A stretch of 64,000 nt of DNA. Source: an uncultured Prevotella sp. Its GTDB lineage: Bacteria > Bacteroidota > Bacteroidia > Bacteroidales > Bacteroidaceae. This document shows, in pieces, positions 1 through 8,016 of the stretch. The translations under genes and the position numbers were made by a program. The notes below the pieces were generated by a model. The model was not told the origin of the DNA. It did not search any database and saw only the letters and a program-made list of their open reading frames with translations. The first letter of the stretch is position 1. Each line of letters opens with the position of its first letter. The DNA lies in NCBI GenBank assembly GCA_900551055.1, contig URUK01000012.1, positions 5,436 through 69,435 of the forward strand. The letters run 5' to 3'.

Positions 1-151
1 TGCAATATTCAGGGTCGCCGCCGAGAATGTCAGGTATTATCTTGCAAAAAGCTTGTGGATATATACCTTTGTCGATGTTCTTTATTGCGTTGTGAACATC
101 CTCCTTTGCAGCGGAAACGCCGCGCATCATGTATCTGTTGCTTGTATCCAT
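1..151 (-). CDS. purM: AIR synthase (phosphoribosylformylglycinamidine cyclo-ligase), N-terminal part
   Basis: The first 50 residues read in frame from an ATG at 151 to the window edge, and the gene continues off the left end. The start MDTSNRYMMRGVSAAKEDVH, then NAIKNIDKG and the segment CKIIPDILGGDPEYC, match the amino terminus of Bacteroidales PurM, which makes AIR from FGAM with ATP in purine synthesis. It lies about 110 bp downstream of aroE on the same strand, and purC is a few genes upstream, so purine genes are shared out in this cluster. The reading frame is too short for the 60-residue limit of a routine ORF search. The family call rests on the start motif only; the catalytic core is outside the window. 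Confidence 0.75.
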   Translation of the reverse strand, partial: MDTSNRYMMRGVSAAKEDVHNAIKNIDKGIYPQAFCKIIPDILGGDPEYC

Positions 152-195
152 CATCTGTATTTGTTATGGGGTTGGGGTAGTTTTTTGTATGTTGA

Positions 196-228
196 TGTTT
201 CAAGGCATTGTCGTATTGTCTTGAAACA
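196..228. repeat. 9-bp inverted repeat between aroE and purM
   Basis: TGTTTCAAG and CTTGAAACA are perfect 9-bp arms around a 15-base loop. No T-run follows on either strand, so it is not a typical intrinsic terminator. It could be an RNA hairpin between aroE and purM or an operator. Confidence 0.3.
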
Positions 229-259
229 CAAGGATGCGGAATGCCGCATGGGGATGGTT

Positions 260-1003
260 CTATTTCCCATTCCAGAATTCCCAGCTCGCAAAGGCTTGCA
301 GGAGCAGCATTTCAAGACCATTCTTGACGGTGGCTCCGTGTTCGGCCCCTTTCCTCATAAAGAGAGTTTGGTCGGGATTATAAAGCAGGTCGTATAACAA
401 AGTCCTGCTGTCCATTGCATCGTAAGGCAGTAACGGACATTCGTCAATATGAGGGTACATTCCGCATGGAGTGCAGTTTACAATGACATTGTATTCGCGT
501 ATTACGTCGGGAGTTATCTTGTTATATTGTATTGTGCCGGGACGTTCGTACCTGCTGACAAATACAGTCTCAAGACCGAGCGATTTCAAACCATAGTTAA
601 TGGCTTTTGAAGCTCCGCCAGTTCCGAGTATCAGGGCTTTTTTATGGAAACGCTCAAGCAAAGGCTCTATGCTTCTGGTAAAGCCTATCACATCGCTGTT
701 ATATCCTTTCAATTTCGTCTCATTGCCTTTGTGCTCTACGCGTATTACATTGACCGCACCGATGGCGCGGGCCTCGGGACTTATGGTGTCAAGGTAACTC
801 ATCACTTTTTCCTTGTATGGAATAGTGACATTCAGCCCTCTTAGTTCGGGATTTGAAGCCAGCACCTCAGGAAAATCATCGATTGAGGGGATTTCAAAGT
901 TGATATACTCTGCGTCGATGTTCTCGTTTGCAAACTTCTCGTTAAAATAACTGATGGAGAAAGAATGCCCGAGAGGATAGCCGATAAGTCCGTATTTGTC
1001 CAT
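260..1003 (-). CDS. aroE: Shikimate dehydrogenase
   Basis: This 247-residue NADP-dependent enzyme reduces 3-dehydroshikimate to shikimate in aromatic amino acid synthesis in the cytosol. The N-terminal substrate motif GYPLGHSFS is present, followed by NVTIPYKE, which holds the catalytic Lys, then GYNSDVIGF, and a nucleotide-binding LGTGGASKA around the middle. The C-terminal motif NGLEMLLLQA is also canonical. The frame is open to 1039, but the start at 1003 (MDKYGLIGYPLG) is preferred because the family begins just before the GxPLxHS motif and this leaves an 8-base gap to menG. It is the last gene of phoH-purC-menG-aroE. Confidence 0.95.
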   Translation of the reverse strand: MDKYGLIGYPLGHSFSISYFNEKFANENIDAEYINFEIPSIDDFPEVLASNPELRGLNVTIPYKEKVMSYLDTISPEARAIGAVNVIRVEHKGNETKLKGYNSDVIGFTRSIEPLLERFHKKALILGTGGASKAINYGLKSLGLETVFVSRYERPGTIQYNKITPDVIREYNVIVNCTPCGMYPHIDECPLLPYDAMDSRTLLYDLLYNPDQTLFMRKGAEHGATVKNGLEMLLLQAFASWEFWNGK

Positions 1004-1011
1004 ATCTCTTG

Positions 1012-1749
1012 TTATTTTATTGCGAAATAGCATGTGCATATGCCGAAGGTGAGTCTCGTAAATCTCGCTTCTGCAAATCCTGCCTTCTTGAAAATACCTT
1101 CCATTTCCTCGCCCTGCGGGAACGATTCGATGGTGGATATCAGATATTTATAGGCTTCACTGTCCTTGGATATAAGTCTTCCGTACAGGGGAAGGATGCT
1201 GTGTGAATATATCCAGAATAATTGTTTCATCGGAAATTTTATAGGACGGCTAAGTTCGAGGATACTTAGTTGACCGCCTTTTTTGAGAACCCTGCACATT
1301 TCTTTCAGGCAAGCATCGAGGTTTTGAAAGTTCCTTATGCCGAATGCGGCCGTCAAGGCATCGAACGTATTGTCGGAAAATGACATGTGCTCGCAGTCTT
1401 CTTTCATAAATGAAATCACGTCATCAAGTCCGGTCGCCTTGACTTTTTCGCTGCCAATACGCATCATTCCTTCGGAAATGTCAATGCCTACTACGCTTTC
1501 CGGATGTAGCTTCTTGGTCGACATTATGGCGAAATCCCCCGTGCCAGTTGCGATGTCGAGAATTTTCTTAGGCTTGTATGGTACGAGTTGCCTTATCGCC
1601 TTTTTCCGCCAAAGGAAGTCTATGCCGAATGAAAGACGGTGGTTGAGCGTGTCGTAGGAATGGGCGATGTTGTTGAACATCGTCTCCACTTGTCTGCTCT
1701 TTTCTTCGCCGTTTCCGTATGGCGTTATGCGTTCTTGTCGGTAAGTCAT
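1012..1749 (-). CDS. menG: Demethylmenaquinone methyltransferase (UbiE/MenG)
   Basis: This 245-residue SAM-dependent methyltransferase performs the last step of menaquinone synthesis by methylating demethylmenaquinone. Motif I is visible as LDIATGTGDFA, with GIDISEGMM (acidic loop binding the SAM ribose) and the UbiE signature AFGIRNFQNLD plus LELSRP. No ubiquinone genes are seen, and the rest of the menaquinone pathway lies at 21-27 kb on the same strand, so the MenG role is favoured over UbiE. The stop lies 8 bases before aroE, which suggests coupling. Confidence 0.95.
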   Translation of the reverse strand: MTYRQERITPYGNGEEKSRQVETMFNNIAHSYDTLNHRLSFGIDFLWRKKAIRQLVPYKPKKILDIATGTGDFAIMSTKKLHPESVVGIDISEGMMRIGSEKVKATGLDDVISFMKEDCEHMSFSDNTFDALTAAFGIRNFQNLDACLKEMCRVLKKGGQLSILELSRPIKFPMKQLFWIYSHSILPLYGRLISKDSEAYKYLISTIESFPQGEEMEGIFKKAGFAEARFTRLTFGICTCYFAIK

Positions 1750-1870
1750 TTTTGAAATAGGCTCTGATTGTCGATGATTGACAACTGAAGAAAAGGCTTG
1801 ACATATGTATTGTTGCGAATGAATACAAAATGTTTCAAACCTCTTCTTTCAGCTTGTGCAGATATTGCCT

Positions 1871-2818
1871 TTATAATGTCTTCAGATATTCTGTAACGTT
1901 TTTTTCTATACGGGCTGCGATGTCACCCTCTTCCGCAGCTTTATCAAACTTGTCGCCGGTGATGTGCTCAAATAGCTCTATGTAACGTTCGCTCACGCTT
2001 TCCGCGTATTCGTCTGTAATTTCAGGCATAGTCTGTCCCGGTTCGTTCATGAAATTGTGTTCTATGAGCCATTGGCGTACAAATTCTTTTGAGAGTTGAC
2101 GCTGCGGTTCGCCTTTCTCTAATTTCTCCTCATAGCCGTCTGCATAGAAATAACGGCTGCTGTCTGGAGTGTGTATCTCGTCAATGAGGTAAACTTTCCC
2201 GTCACGTTTGCCGAATTCGTATTTTGTGTCAACAAGTATGAGGCCGTGTTTTGCGGCAATTTCCTGTCCACGTGCGAAAATCTTACGGGTATAGTTCTCC
2301 ATTACTTCATAGTCTTCTTTGCTGACAATGCCCTGTGCGATTATTTCTTCTTTTGAAATATTCATGTCATGGCCTTCGTCTGCTTTAGTTGTGGGGGTTA
2401 TGATTGGTTCGGGGAAACGTTGATTTTCGCGCATTCCGTCCGGCAGTTTCACGCCGCACAATTCACGGCAGCCCTTTTGGTATTCACGCCAAGCAGAACC
2501 CGTAAGAATTGAGCGGATAATCATTTCAACGCGGAAGCCTTCACATTTCAGTCCGACTGTAACCATTGGATCGGGGGTTGCAAGCTTCCAGTTGGGGCAG
2601 ATATCTGTTGTCTGGTCAAGGAATTTTGATGCAATTTGGTTGAGCACTTGCCCTTTGAATGGTATGCCTTTGGGCAGAACCACGTCGAAGGCTGAAATCC
2701 TGTCGGTTGCTATCATGACGAGCAGGTCGTCGTTAATGTTGTAAACATCGCGTACCTTTCCGTGGTAAACGCTTTTTTGTCCTTCAAAATGGAAATCGGT
2801 TCTTGTTAATGCCTTCAT
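1871..2818 (-). CDS. purC: SAICAR synthetase
   Basis: Phosphoribosylaminoimidazole-succinocarboxamide synthase, 315 residues, joins aspartate to CAIR with ATP in purine synthesis. It shows the family motifs YHGKVRDVYNI near the start, ISAFDVVLP, the long-form GSAWREYQKG and DTKYEFGKRDGKVYLIDEIHTPDSSRY. The length matches the longer SAICAR synthetases of Bacteroidota rather than the ~240-residue E. coli form. It begins 9 bases after the phoH stop, so the two are co-transcribed. A 121-base gap with no recognisable signal separates it from menG. Confidence 0.97.
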   Translation of the reverse strand: MKALTRTDFHFEGQKSVYHGKVRDVYNINDDLLVMIATDRISAFDVVLPKGIPFKGQVLNQIASKFLDQTTDICPNWKLATPDPMVTVGLKCEGFRVEMIIRSILTGSAWREYQKGCRELCGVKLPDGMRENQRFPEPIITPTTKADEGHDMNISKEEIIAQGIVSKEDYEVMENYTRKIFARGQEIAAKHGLILVDTKYEFGKRDGKVYLIDEIHTPDSSRYFYADGYEEKLEKGEPQRQLSKEFVRQWLIEHNFMNEPGQTMPEITDEYAESVSERYIELFEHITGDKFDKAAEEGDIAARIEKNVTEYLKTL

Positions 2819-2827
2819 TGTCTTATT

Positions 2828-3784
2828 TTATTGTATTGTAATCTGTTTTGCTTTGTCCGCTTCGTTATAGGCTTTGACGATACGTGTTACGAGTTTGTGT
2901 CTTACAATGTCTTTCTCGTCCATGCGTATTATTGATATGCCTTCAACATTTTTTAATATGTTTACTGCTTCACGCAATCCGCTTGTAACACCGTGTGGAA
3001 GGTCTACTTGGGTGAGGTCGCCTGTGATAATCATCTTGGTGTTCCATCCCATTCTTGTGAGAAACATCCTTATCTGTGCAGTAGTAGTATTTTGCGCTTC
3101 GTCGAGTATTACTACGGCATCGCTAAGGGTGCGTCCACGCATGAAAGCCAATGGTGCTATCTGTATCACGCGTTTTTCAATCATGTCTTGCAGCTTTACT
3201 GCTGGTAGCATGTCTTCCAGTGCGTCATAAAGTGGTTGTAGGTACGGATCAATCTTGTCTTTCATATCTCCGGGGAGAAAACCTAATTTCTCTCCTGCTT
3301 CGACGGCTGGGCGACTTAATATGATTTTTTTCGCTGTTTTTTCTTTCAGGGCTTTTACAGCTAAAGCTATGCTAAGATATGTTTTTCCTGTACCTGCCGG
3401 CCCGATAGCGAACACCATGTCAGTCTTGCCATATGCTTCAATTAAACGTTGCTGGTTCTCGCTTTTGCTTTTAATGGGACGCCCCGTTATGTTGTAAACT
3501 ACTACATCTTTGGCGGTGTCTTCTTTGGTCTTTCTTCCTTTTATTATGTTTATGATGTTTTCTTCATCAATAGAGTTGTATTTCAGGACATGCAACCTTA
3601 GTTTCTCGATGTTTTCCTCAAATTCGGCCGTTTGTTCTTCATCTCCAAGCACCTTTATCACATCGCCTCTTGCCACTATGCGCAGCTTTGGATAAAGGGC
3701 TTTGATTATCTGAAGGTATGTGTTTCCCGCCCCATATAACATTACGGGGTCTATGTCTTCAAGTACAATGTGCTTCTCTATCAA
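2828..3784 (-). CDS. phoH: PhoH-like P-loop ATPase
   Basis: This 318-residue PhoH family ATPase is a probable RNA-linked helicase-like protein of uncertain physiological role. The P-loop is GPAGTGKTYLS near residue 130, and Walker B is VVILDEAQN. The segment FLTRMGWNTKMIITGDLTQVDLP is characteristic of the family. An N-terminal region of about 100 residues, with a KH-like appearance, precedes the ATPase core. It is the first gene of the phoH-purC-menG-aroE run, behind a clear minus-10-type box at 3811-3818. Confidence 0.93.
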   Translation of the reverse strand: MIEKHIVLEDIDPVMLYGAGNTYLQIIKALYPKLRIVARGDVIKVLGDEEQTAEFEENIEKLRLHVLKYNSIDEENIINIIKGRKTKEDTAKDVVVYNITGRPIKSKSENQQRLIEAYGKTDMVFAIGPAGTGKTYLSIALAVKALKEKTAKKIILSRPAVEAGEKLGFLPGDMKDKIDPYLQPLYDALEDMLPAVKLQDMIEKRVIQIAPLAFMRGRTLSDAVVILDEAQNTTTAQIRMFLTRMGWNTKMIITGDLTQVDLPHGVTSGLREAVNILKNVEGISIIRMDEKDIVRHKLVTRIVKAYNEADKAKQITIQ

Positions 3785-3810
3785 TTTACAGCGGTTTTTT
3801 TATTTTTGTG

Positions 3811-3818
3811 CAAAATTA
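3811..3818 (-). promoter_or_regulatory. -7 box of phoH operon promoter
   Basis: On the minus strand this reads TAATTTTG, a match to the Bacteroidota TAnnTTTG element, 27 bases before the phoH ATG. A clear -33 TTTG was not found at the usual distance. Confidence 0.55.
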
Positions 3819-3929
3819 CGGATTTTTTTCAATACGGCATCGTTTTTCCAGAATCTTTTTTAACGGATATATGTGTGTCATGTATTGTCTGTGGTTTTTC
3901 CCTATGTTAAAAAAGTGAGGCTTATATTG

Positions 3930-4292
3930 TCAGTTGTTTTTGAATGCAACGACATTTGATAATTCTGGCGTTAGATAGAACGTATGTTTCATGGTGTCGT
4001 TGCCGATGATAATACTTGCTTTTGTAAAGATATATGATGCTTGTGGCGGTTCTGCGCCATACTTTATGTTTGGTTTGAAAGCTGTGTTTTTAGCGGCAAT
4101 GGTTCTCATTACATTGACAATACTGTCGGAAATGAGCTTGGTTGAATCGATTTTTGTGAAACTAACATCGTAGTTCCCTGATTTCAAGTTGATGTCGAGA
4201 AACGCTTTCACCGTATCTTCAGCTTTATACTGCTTGCCACAGGCACACAACAAAAGGGCTGCAACCATGTATGCTGGTATTTTCTTCAACAT
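3930..4292 (-). CDS. Putative small lipoprotein, unknown function
   Basis: This 120-residue protein has a lipoprotein signal peptide: MLKKIPAYM, a hydrophobic stretch, and a lipobox LLCAC with the acylated Cys at about residue 16 or 18. The mature part begins CGKQYKAEDTVKAFLD and looks like a small soluble domain. It is not recognised as a named family. It lies downstream of pepD on the same strand, separated by a long inverted repeat, so it may have its own control. It probably sits in the periplasm or at the outer membrane. Confidence 0.7.
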   Translation of the reverse strand: MLKKIPAYMVAALLLCACGKQYKAEDTVKAFLDINLKSGNYDVSFTKIDSTKLISDSIVNVMRTIAAKNTAFKPNIKYGAEPPQASYIFTKASIIIGNDTMKHTFYLTPELSNVVAFKNN

Positions 4293-4322
4293 AAATTAAT
4301 GAATTATTTTAGTTTTATAGGG

Positions 4323-4409
4323 AAGGGATATTTTTGTTGGAGCATAGCGTATTTTGGAATTAAATATCGGATATGCAAAATACTGTTTTGTCCAACAGAA
4401 ATATCCCTT
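4323..4409. repeat. Long imperfect inverted repeat between pepD and lipoprotein gene
   Basis: Arms of 19 bases (AAGGGATATTTTTGTTGGA at 4323-4341 and its complement at 4391-4409) match with one mismatch. A second inner pair, CGTATTTTG and CAAAATACTG, lies in the loop. The 87-base element can fold as one long hairpin. No T-run follows on the minus strand. Confidence 0.6.
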
Positions 4410-4431
4410 GCATTAATAAATTATGTGTCTT

Positions 4432-5892
4432 TTATTTCTTTATCGGAATGTTTCTCATTATCTCAAGCAGATGATCCCATACCATTTGTACAGTGGGGAT
4501 TAGCAGACGCTCGTCAGGCGAATGTACTCCGCGCAGTGTCGGTCCCATTGAAACCATGTCGAGATAAGGATATTTCTCGGAGAACAGACCGCATTCAAGA
4601 CCTGCATGTATGCCGATTATCTTAGGTTCTCGGTTAAATAATTTCCGATAAGTGTCCGCTACGATTTGCGTCAGTTCACTGTTCTGCTTCATTTTCCATG
4701 CCGGGTATTTGTCGCCTTGCTCCACTTCCGCTCCGGCCAGCTGGAACACGGCCTTGACAGTGTTGCCCATATTTTCGAGGTTGCTTGTCACGTTTGAGCG
4801 TTGTGATGCTACAATGTTCACGGCTGTAGCCGTTGTTATTACGCTTGCAATGTTGCTTGATGTCTCGACCATCCATGACAAAGCCTCGTCCTGACACATT
4901 GAGAATGTGCCGTTGTCTACGGCCTGCAGTGCGGATATTATGTTTTTACCGGTTTGCTGTGGCATAACAGGCTCAGCATCAGTACTTTCAAGGTTGAATT
5001 GGATGCAGTTTTCAGTGACGTGGAATTCGTCTTCCACGTCCTTTGAGAAGATATTGAGCGCAATACGTATGTCTTCTTTGGCTTCCGTTGGCACGGCGAA
5101 TATAACGACACCGTCTCTTGGTATTGCATTATGCATCCTTCCAGAATTGAAACTTGCCAGACGCACATCATGTTTTTCACTTATGATGTACATGAAGCGT
5201 GAAAGCAGCTTTATTCCGTTTGCGAATTTCTTGTCAATGTCGTCACCGCTGTGCCCTCCGTGCAATCCTTTCAGCGAGAGCTTCATGAAGAAGTAGGCTT
5301 CGGGTGCGGCTTCTCTTGCTATTTTGAAAGTGGCTTTGGTTGTCATGCCTCCGGCGCAGCTGATGAAGAACTGCCCCTCATCTTCGCTGTCTAGATTGAT
5401 AAGCATTTCGCCTTTCATAAAGCCGGGTTTCATTCCGTGTGCTCCGGTTAGCCCGGTCTCCTCGTCCCTTGTGAAAACACATTCTATCGGGCCGTGTTCC
5501 AGTTTATCGTCTGCGAGTACAGCCATTTGCATGGCGCATCCTATTCCGTCGTCAGCGCCAAGAGTTGTGCCTTTGGCCTTTAACCATTCGCCGTCTATGT
5601 ATGTTTCTATAGGGTCGTTGTTGAAGTCAATGTCCACGTCTACCAGTTTGTCGCAAACCATGTCCATGTGGCTTTGCAATATCAGAGTCTTTCTGTTTTC
5701 ATAACCTGGTGATGCAGGCTTGCGTATTATCACATTTCCCGTTTCGTCAACTTCGGTTTCAAGCTTCAGGCCATTGCCGAAGTCTTTTAGAAATTCTATC
5801 ATCTTTTCCTCGTGCTTTGACGGGCGTGGAATCTTGTTTATTTGGGCAAACTGCTCAAAGACGCATTGCGGTTTCAATTCATTTTTATCCAT
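4432..5892 (-). CDS. pepD: Cytosol non-specific dipeptidase (aminoacyl-histidine dipeptidase, M20C)
   Basis: This 486-residue metallopeptidase of family M20C cleaves Xaa-His and other unblocked dipeptides. The metal-binding motifs are visible: LQSHMDMV (His and Asp ligands), GTTLGADDGIGCAM (bridging Asp), TRDEETGLTGAHG (catalytic Glu-Glu) and INLDSEDEGQ. The lid domain is followed by HAGLECGLF and MGPTLRGVHSPDE near the C-terminus, where the last His ligand lies. Length matches the family. The start is the ATG of MDKNELKPQ. Confidence 0.95.
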   Translation of the reverse strand: MDKNELKPQCVFEQFAQINKIPRPSKHEEKMIEFLKDFGNGLKLETEVDETGNVIIRKPASPGYENRKTLILQSHMDMVCDKLVDVDIDFNNDPIETYIDGEWLKAKGTTLGADDGIGCAMQMAVLADDKLEHGPIECVFTRDEETGLTGAHGMKPGFMKGEMLINLDSEDEGQFFISCAGGMTTKATFKIAREAAPEAYFFMKLSLKGLHGGHSGDDIDKKFANGIKLLSRFMYIISEKHDVRLASFNSGRMHNAIPRDGVVIFAVPTEAKEDIRIALNIFSKDVEDEFHVTENCIQFNLESTDAEPVMPQQTGKNIISALQAVDNGTFSMCQDEALSWMVETSSNIASVITTATAVNIVASQRSNVTSNLENMGNTVKAVFQLAGAEVEQGDKYPAWKMKQNSELTQIVADTYRKLFNREPKIIGIHAGLECGLFSEKYPYLDMVSMGPTLRGVHSPDERLLIPTVQMVWDHLLEIMRNIPIKK

Positions 5893-5950
5893 TATCAGAG
5901 GTCTTTTGTTTTTTTAGTTGTTATTAAATGTTTTCTATATTCTCTTTTTT

Positions 5951-5983
5951 ATTTGCATTTCATTCGATTTGCATCATCCCTGC
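5951..5983 (+). repeat. Degenerate upstream copy of the 6038 promoter region
   Basis: This 33-base stretch repeats 6038-6071 with few changes, including GCATTTCAYTCGATTTGCA, but its -7 part reads CATCCCTG instead of TATCTTTG. It looks like a decayed promoter duplicate. Confidence 0.55.
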
Positions 5984-6039
5984 ATAAGATAGGCTGCCTC
6001 TCGGAAATTAAAATAAAAACTCATTTCACTCACTTTTAT

Positions 6040-6070
6040 TTTGCATTTCACTCGATTTGCACTATCTTTG
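6040..6070 (+). promoter_or_regulatory. Promoter of small membrane protein / ompH-like operon
   Basis: A -33 TTTG at 6040-6043, a 19-base spacer and a -7 TATCTTTG at 6063-6070 fit the Bacteroidota consensus exactly. The start codon at 6089 follows 18 bases later. Confidence 0.75.
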
Positions 6071-6088
6071 CCGCAAAAATACGTAAAA

Positions 6089-6283
6089 ATGGTAGAAACT
6101 TTCCTTGTTGTCGTGTTAATAATTGCTATATCGATGTCATTGCTTTGCATAAAGTTGATATTGCGTAAGGATGGAAAGTTCTCGTCACAACATGTGGATG
6201 ACAGTCCCGGATTGAGAAAGCGTAAGATACGTTGTGTCATGGAGCAGGACAGGGAAGCGCGTCGAAAAGGGTCGGGCTACTGA
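6089..6283 (+). CDS. Small conserved membrane protein
   Basis: This 64-residue protein starts MVETFLVVVLIIAISMSLL, a single N-terminal transmembrane helix, followed by a basic cytoplasmic tail with SSQHVDD and a conserved-looking end IRCVMEQDREARRKG. Proteins of this shape, one helix plus a short tail ending in a Cys-xx-xx-Asp motif, are common in Bacteroidales, but I know no function. The frame is open from 6041, yet the promoter at 6040-6070 lies inside that extension, so 6089 is the only sensible start. It leads into the OmpH-like gene 46 bases downstream. Confidence 0.7.
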   Translation: MVETFLVVVLIIAISMSLLCIKLILRKDGKFSSQHVDDSPGLRKRKIRCVMEQDREARRKGSGY

Positions 6284-6329
6284 TATTACAGCTAATGGAA
6301 TAATATAATAAAATAAAAAGGAATTCACT

Positions 6330-6929
6330 ATGAGAAAAGTTATTTGTTCGGCTTTGGTCGTGGCAGCAGTATCTCTGATGGCGACCTCATGCAATAAGCA
6401 GGCTCCAAAGGTTGACGAAAAGCCTGCTACAGCAACAGTGGCAAACACAGAGATGAAAATTGCATTTATCGAAGTTGATTCGATAATGTCACAGTACAAG
6501 TTTTGCAAGGAGTATTCGGCCATCCTTGAGAAGAAGGGGCAGAATATCCAGAACACAATTGCGTCAAAGGGACGTTCGCTTCAGAATGCAGTTGCCAAGT
6601 TCCAACAGGACATTCAGAACAATAAATACACCCAGCAACAGGCCGAGGCCGTGAATGCCGGTTTGCAGAAACAGAATGCAGATCTTCAGGAGTTACAACA
6701 GAGGCTTGGTTCTGAGTTCCAGGCTGAAACCGACAAGTTCAACAAAGCCCTTCGTGACAGCATCCAGCACTATCTTGCTGTATATAACAAGGACAAGAAA
6801 TATTCGCTTATACTTAGTAAGGCCGGTGACAACATATTGTACGCAGACAAAGCATACGACATTACAGACGAGGTCATTTCCGGCTTGAACAAGGCTTACA
6901 AGCCTGCCAAGACAGAAAAGAAGAAATAA
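6330..6929 (+). CDS. OmpH/Skp-family periplasmic chaperone-like lipoprotein
   Basis: The 199-residue protein has a lipoprotein signal (MRKVICSALVVAAVSLMATSC, lipid-modified Cys21), unlike soluble E. coli Skp. The mature part starts with a beta strand (MKIAFIEVDSIMSQY), typical of OmpH. A long, charged and Gln-rich coiled coil follows over about residues 65-140, with a closing strand segment YSLILSKAGDNILYAD. This is the layout of the Skp trimer that carries unfolded outer-membrane proteins across the periplasm. It is followed by a strong terminator. Confidence 0.88.
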   Translation: MRKVICSALVVAAVSLMATSCNKQAPKVDEKPATATVANTEMKIAFIEVDSIMSQYKFCKEYSAILEKKGQNIQNTIASKGRSLQNAVAKFQQDIQNNKYTQQQAEAVNAGLQKQNADLQELQQRLGSEFQAETDKFNKALRDSIQHYLAVYNKDKKYSLILSKAGDNILYADKAYDITDEVISGLNKAYKPAKTEKKK

Positions 6930-6954
6930 AGACAGCTTTGCTGTTGATAATCCC

Positions 6955-6997
6955 AAAAAGGTGAATGTCGGATTTCCTGCATTCACCTTTTTGTTTT
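6955..6997 (+). terminator. Intrinsic terminator of ompH-like operon
   Basis: A 13-bp perfect stem (AAAAAGGTGAATG with its complement at 6980-6992) and a 12-base loop are followed by TTTTTGTTTT. Confidence 0.85.
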
Positions 6998-7193
6998 AAT
7001 CTGAAATCGTGTATTGGGATTTTATGGCAATGGAACTCAAAAAGAAATCTGTTCTGTCGCTTTCAATTGAATTCTGTCAGAAGCACCACAATCATACTAA
7101 ACCGCAGTAACACGCCAGTGGCAATGCTACTTCAAGCATTCTGTACGGACAGCTGCAAGCACCACATTATTTATAATATTTGATGAAAAATAG

Positions 7194-7223
7194 TTGGCAA
7201 GTCAACTTAAATGCGTAATTTTG
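7194..7223 (+). promoter_or_regulatory. Promoter of T9SS cargo gene
   Basis: A TTG at 7194-7196 lies 19 bases before TAATTTTG at 7216-7223, 20 bases upstream of the ATG. Confidence 0.6.
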
Positions 7224-7243
7224 CACAAATATTCTATTTCTGA

Positions 7244-7969
7244 ATGAGGACATTATTTATATTGGCGCAGACCGCCTTACTTACGGTTGCTACGGTAACG
7301 GCACACGCCCAGCAATACGATGAATTGCCGACGATAAACCCGACAGCCACGTATACGACTGAAAACGGCGAGGAAGAAAGCGAGGATTACTCCGGCAACG
7401 CCCCCTTGGCAGGTCGTTTCGAGGCCAATCCGGAAAACGTAGGTGATTATACGGCAAACTATGAGTGGCGTTTCACGATGGAAGGGGAGACGGAGCCTTA
7501 CCTAATCCGTTACGAGCAAGACACGCAATACACGTTTAACGCCGCTGGAACCCACGACATCGAGCTGTACGCCACATTTGTTAACGGCAACGATACGATT
7601 GCCTATACGCAGGAATACTGGGCTGACCGTGGTCCGTTGCGCGTCACCGTAAGTGAGAGCCGTCTTGAAATGCCTAACGCTTTCTCGCCAAACGGCGACG
7701 GTATAAACGACGTATACAAAGCGAAATCAAACTATCAGTCAATCGTTGAGTTCCATGCAAGCATCTACAACCGTTGGGGAAAGAAGATATATGAATGGGA
7801 CGACCCTGCTGGCGGATGGGACGGCAAGTCGGGTGGAAAGGACGTTGCGCAAGGTGTTTACTTCGTATTGGTGAAAGCGCGTGGCGCGGACGGCAAGGAA
7901 TACAACATAAAGCGCGATGTGAACCTGCTGCGCGGATATACCGAAGAGTCCGGCGGAACGTTCAATTGA
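7244..7969 (+). CDS. Secreted protein with type-B T9SS sorting domain (gliding motility-associated C-terminal domain)
   Basis: This 241-residue protein has a signal peptide ending in AHAQQ (about residue 23). A PKD-like beta domain follows (FEANPENVGDYTANYEWRF ... THDIELYATF). The C-terminal region from LEMPNAFSPNGDGINDVY through IYNRWGKKIYEW, GGWDGK and GVYFVLVKARG is the CHU_C/type-B sorting domain, which directs cargo to the type IX secretion system. It is a very short cargo, nearly all sorting domain plus one beta domain, so it may be a cell-surface adhesin-like or structural piece. Its own promoter precedes it, and uvrA follows 47 bases later. Confidence 0.85.
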   Translation: MRTLFILAQTALLTVATVTAHAQQYDELPTINPTATYTTENGEEESEDYSGNAPLAGRFEANPENVGDYTANYEWRFTMEGETEPYLIRYEQDTQYTFNAAGTHDIELYATFVNGNDTIAYTQEYWADRGPLRVTVSESRLEMPNAFSPNGDGINDVYKAKSNYQSIVEFHASIYNRWGKKIYEWDDPAGGWDGKSGGKDVAQGVYFVLVKARGADGKEYNIKRDVNLLRGYTEESGGTFN

Positions 7970-8016
7970 CACATGTCTTTTTCATTCATTCCCCCATTTT
8001 TACTGACACGCAGGCA

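Larger units (their letters stand above)
6930..7243. other. Intergenic region: terminator and promoter
   Basis: This 314-base gap holds the terminator at 6955-6997 and the promoter at 7194-7223. I see no gene between them. Confidence 0.6.

Noticed and set aside
53..397. 114-codon plus-strand frame at the left edge
   Set aside because: It lies across the purM start and aroE end on the other strand, both of which have clear family motifs.
7795..8016. Longer N-terminus for UvrA
   Set aside because: It overlaps the end of the T9SS cargo gene and its Arg/Trp-rich translation is not UvrA-like.
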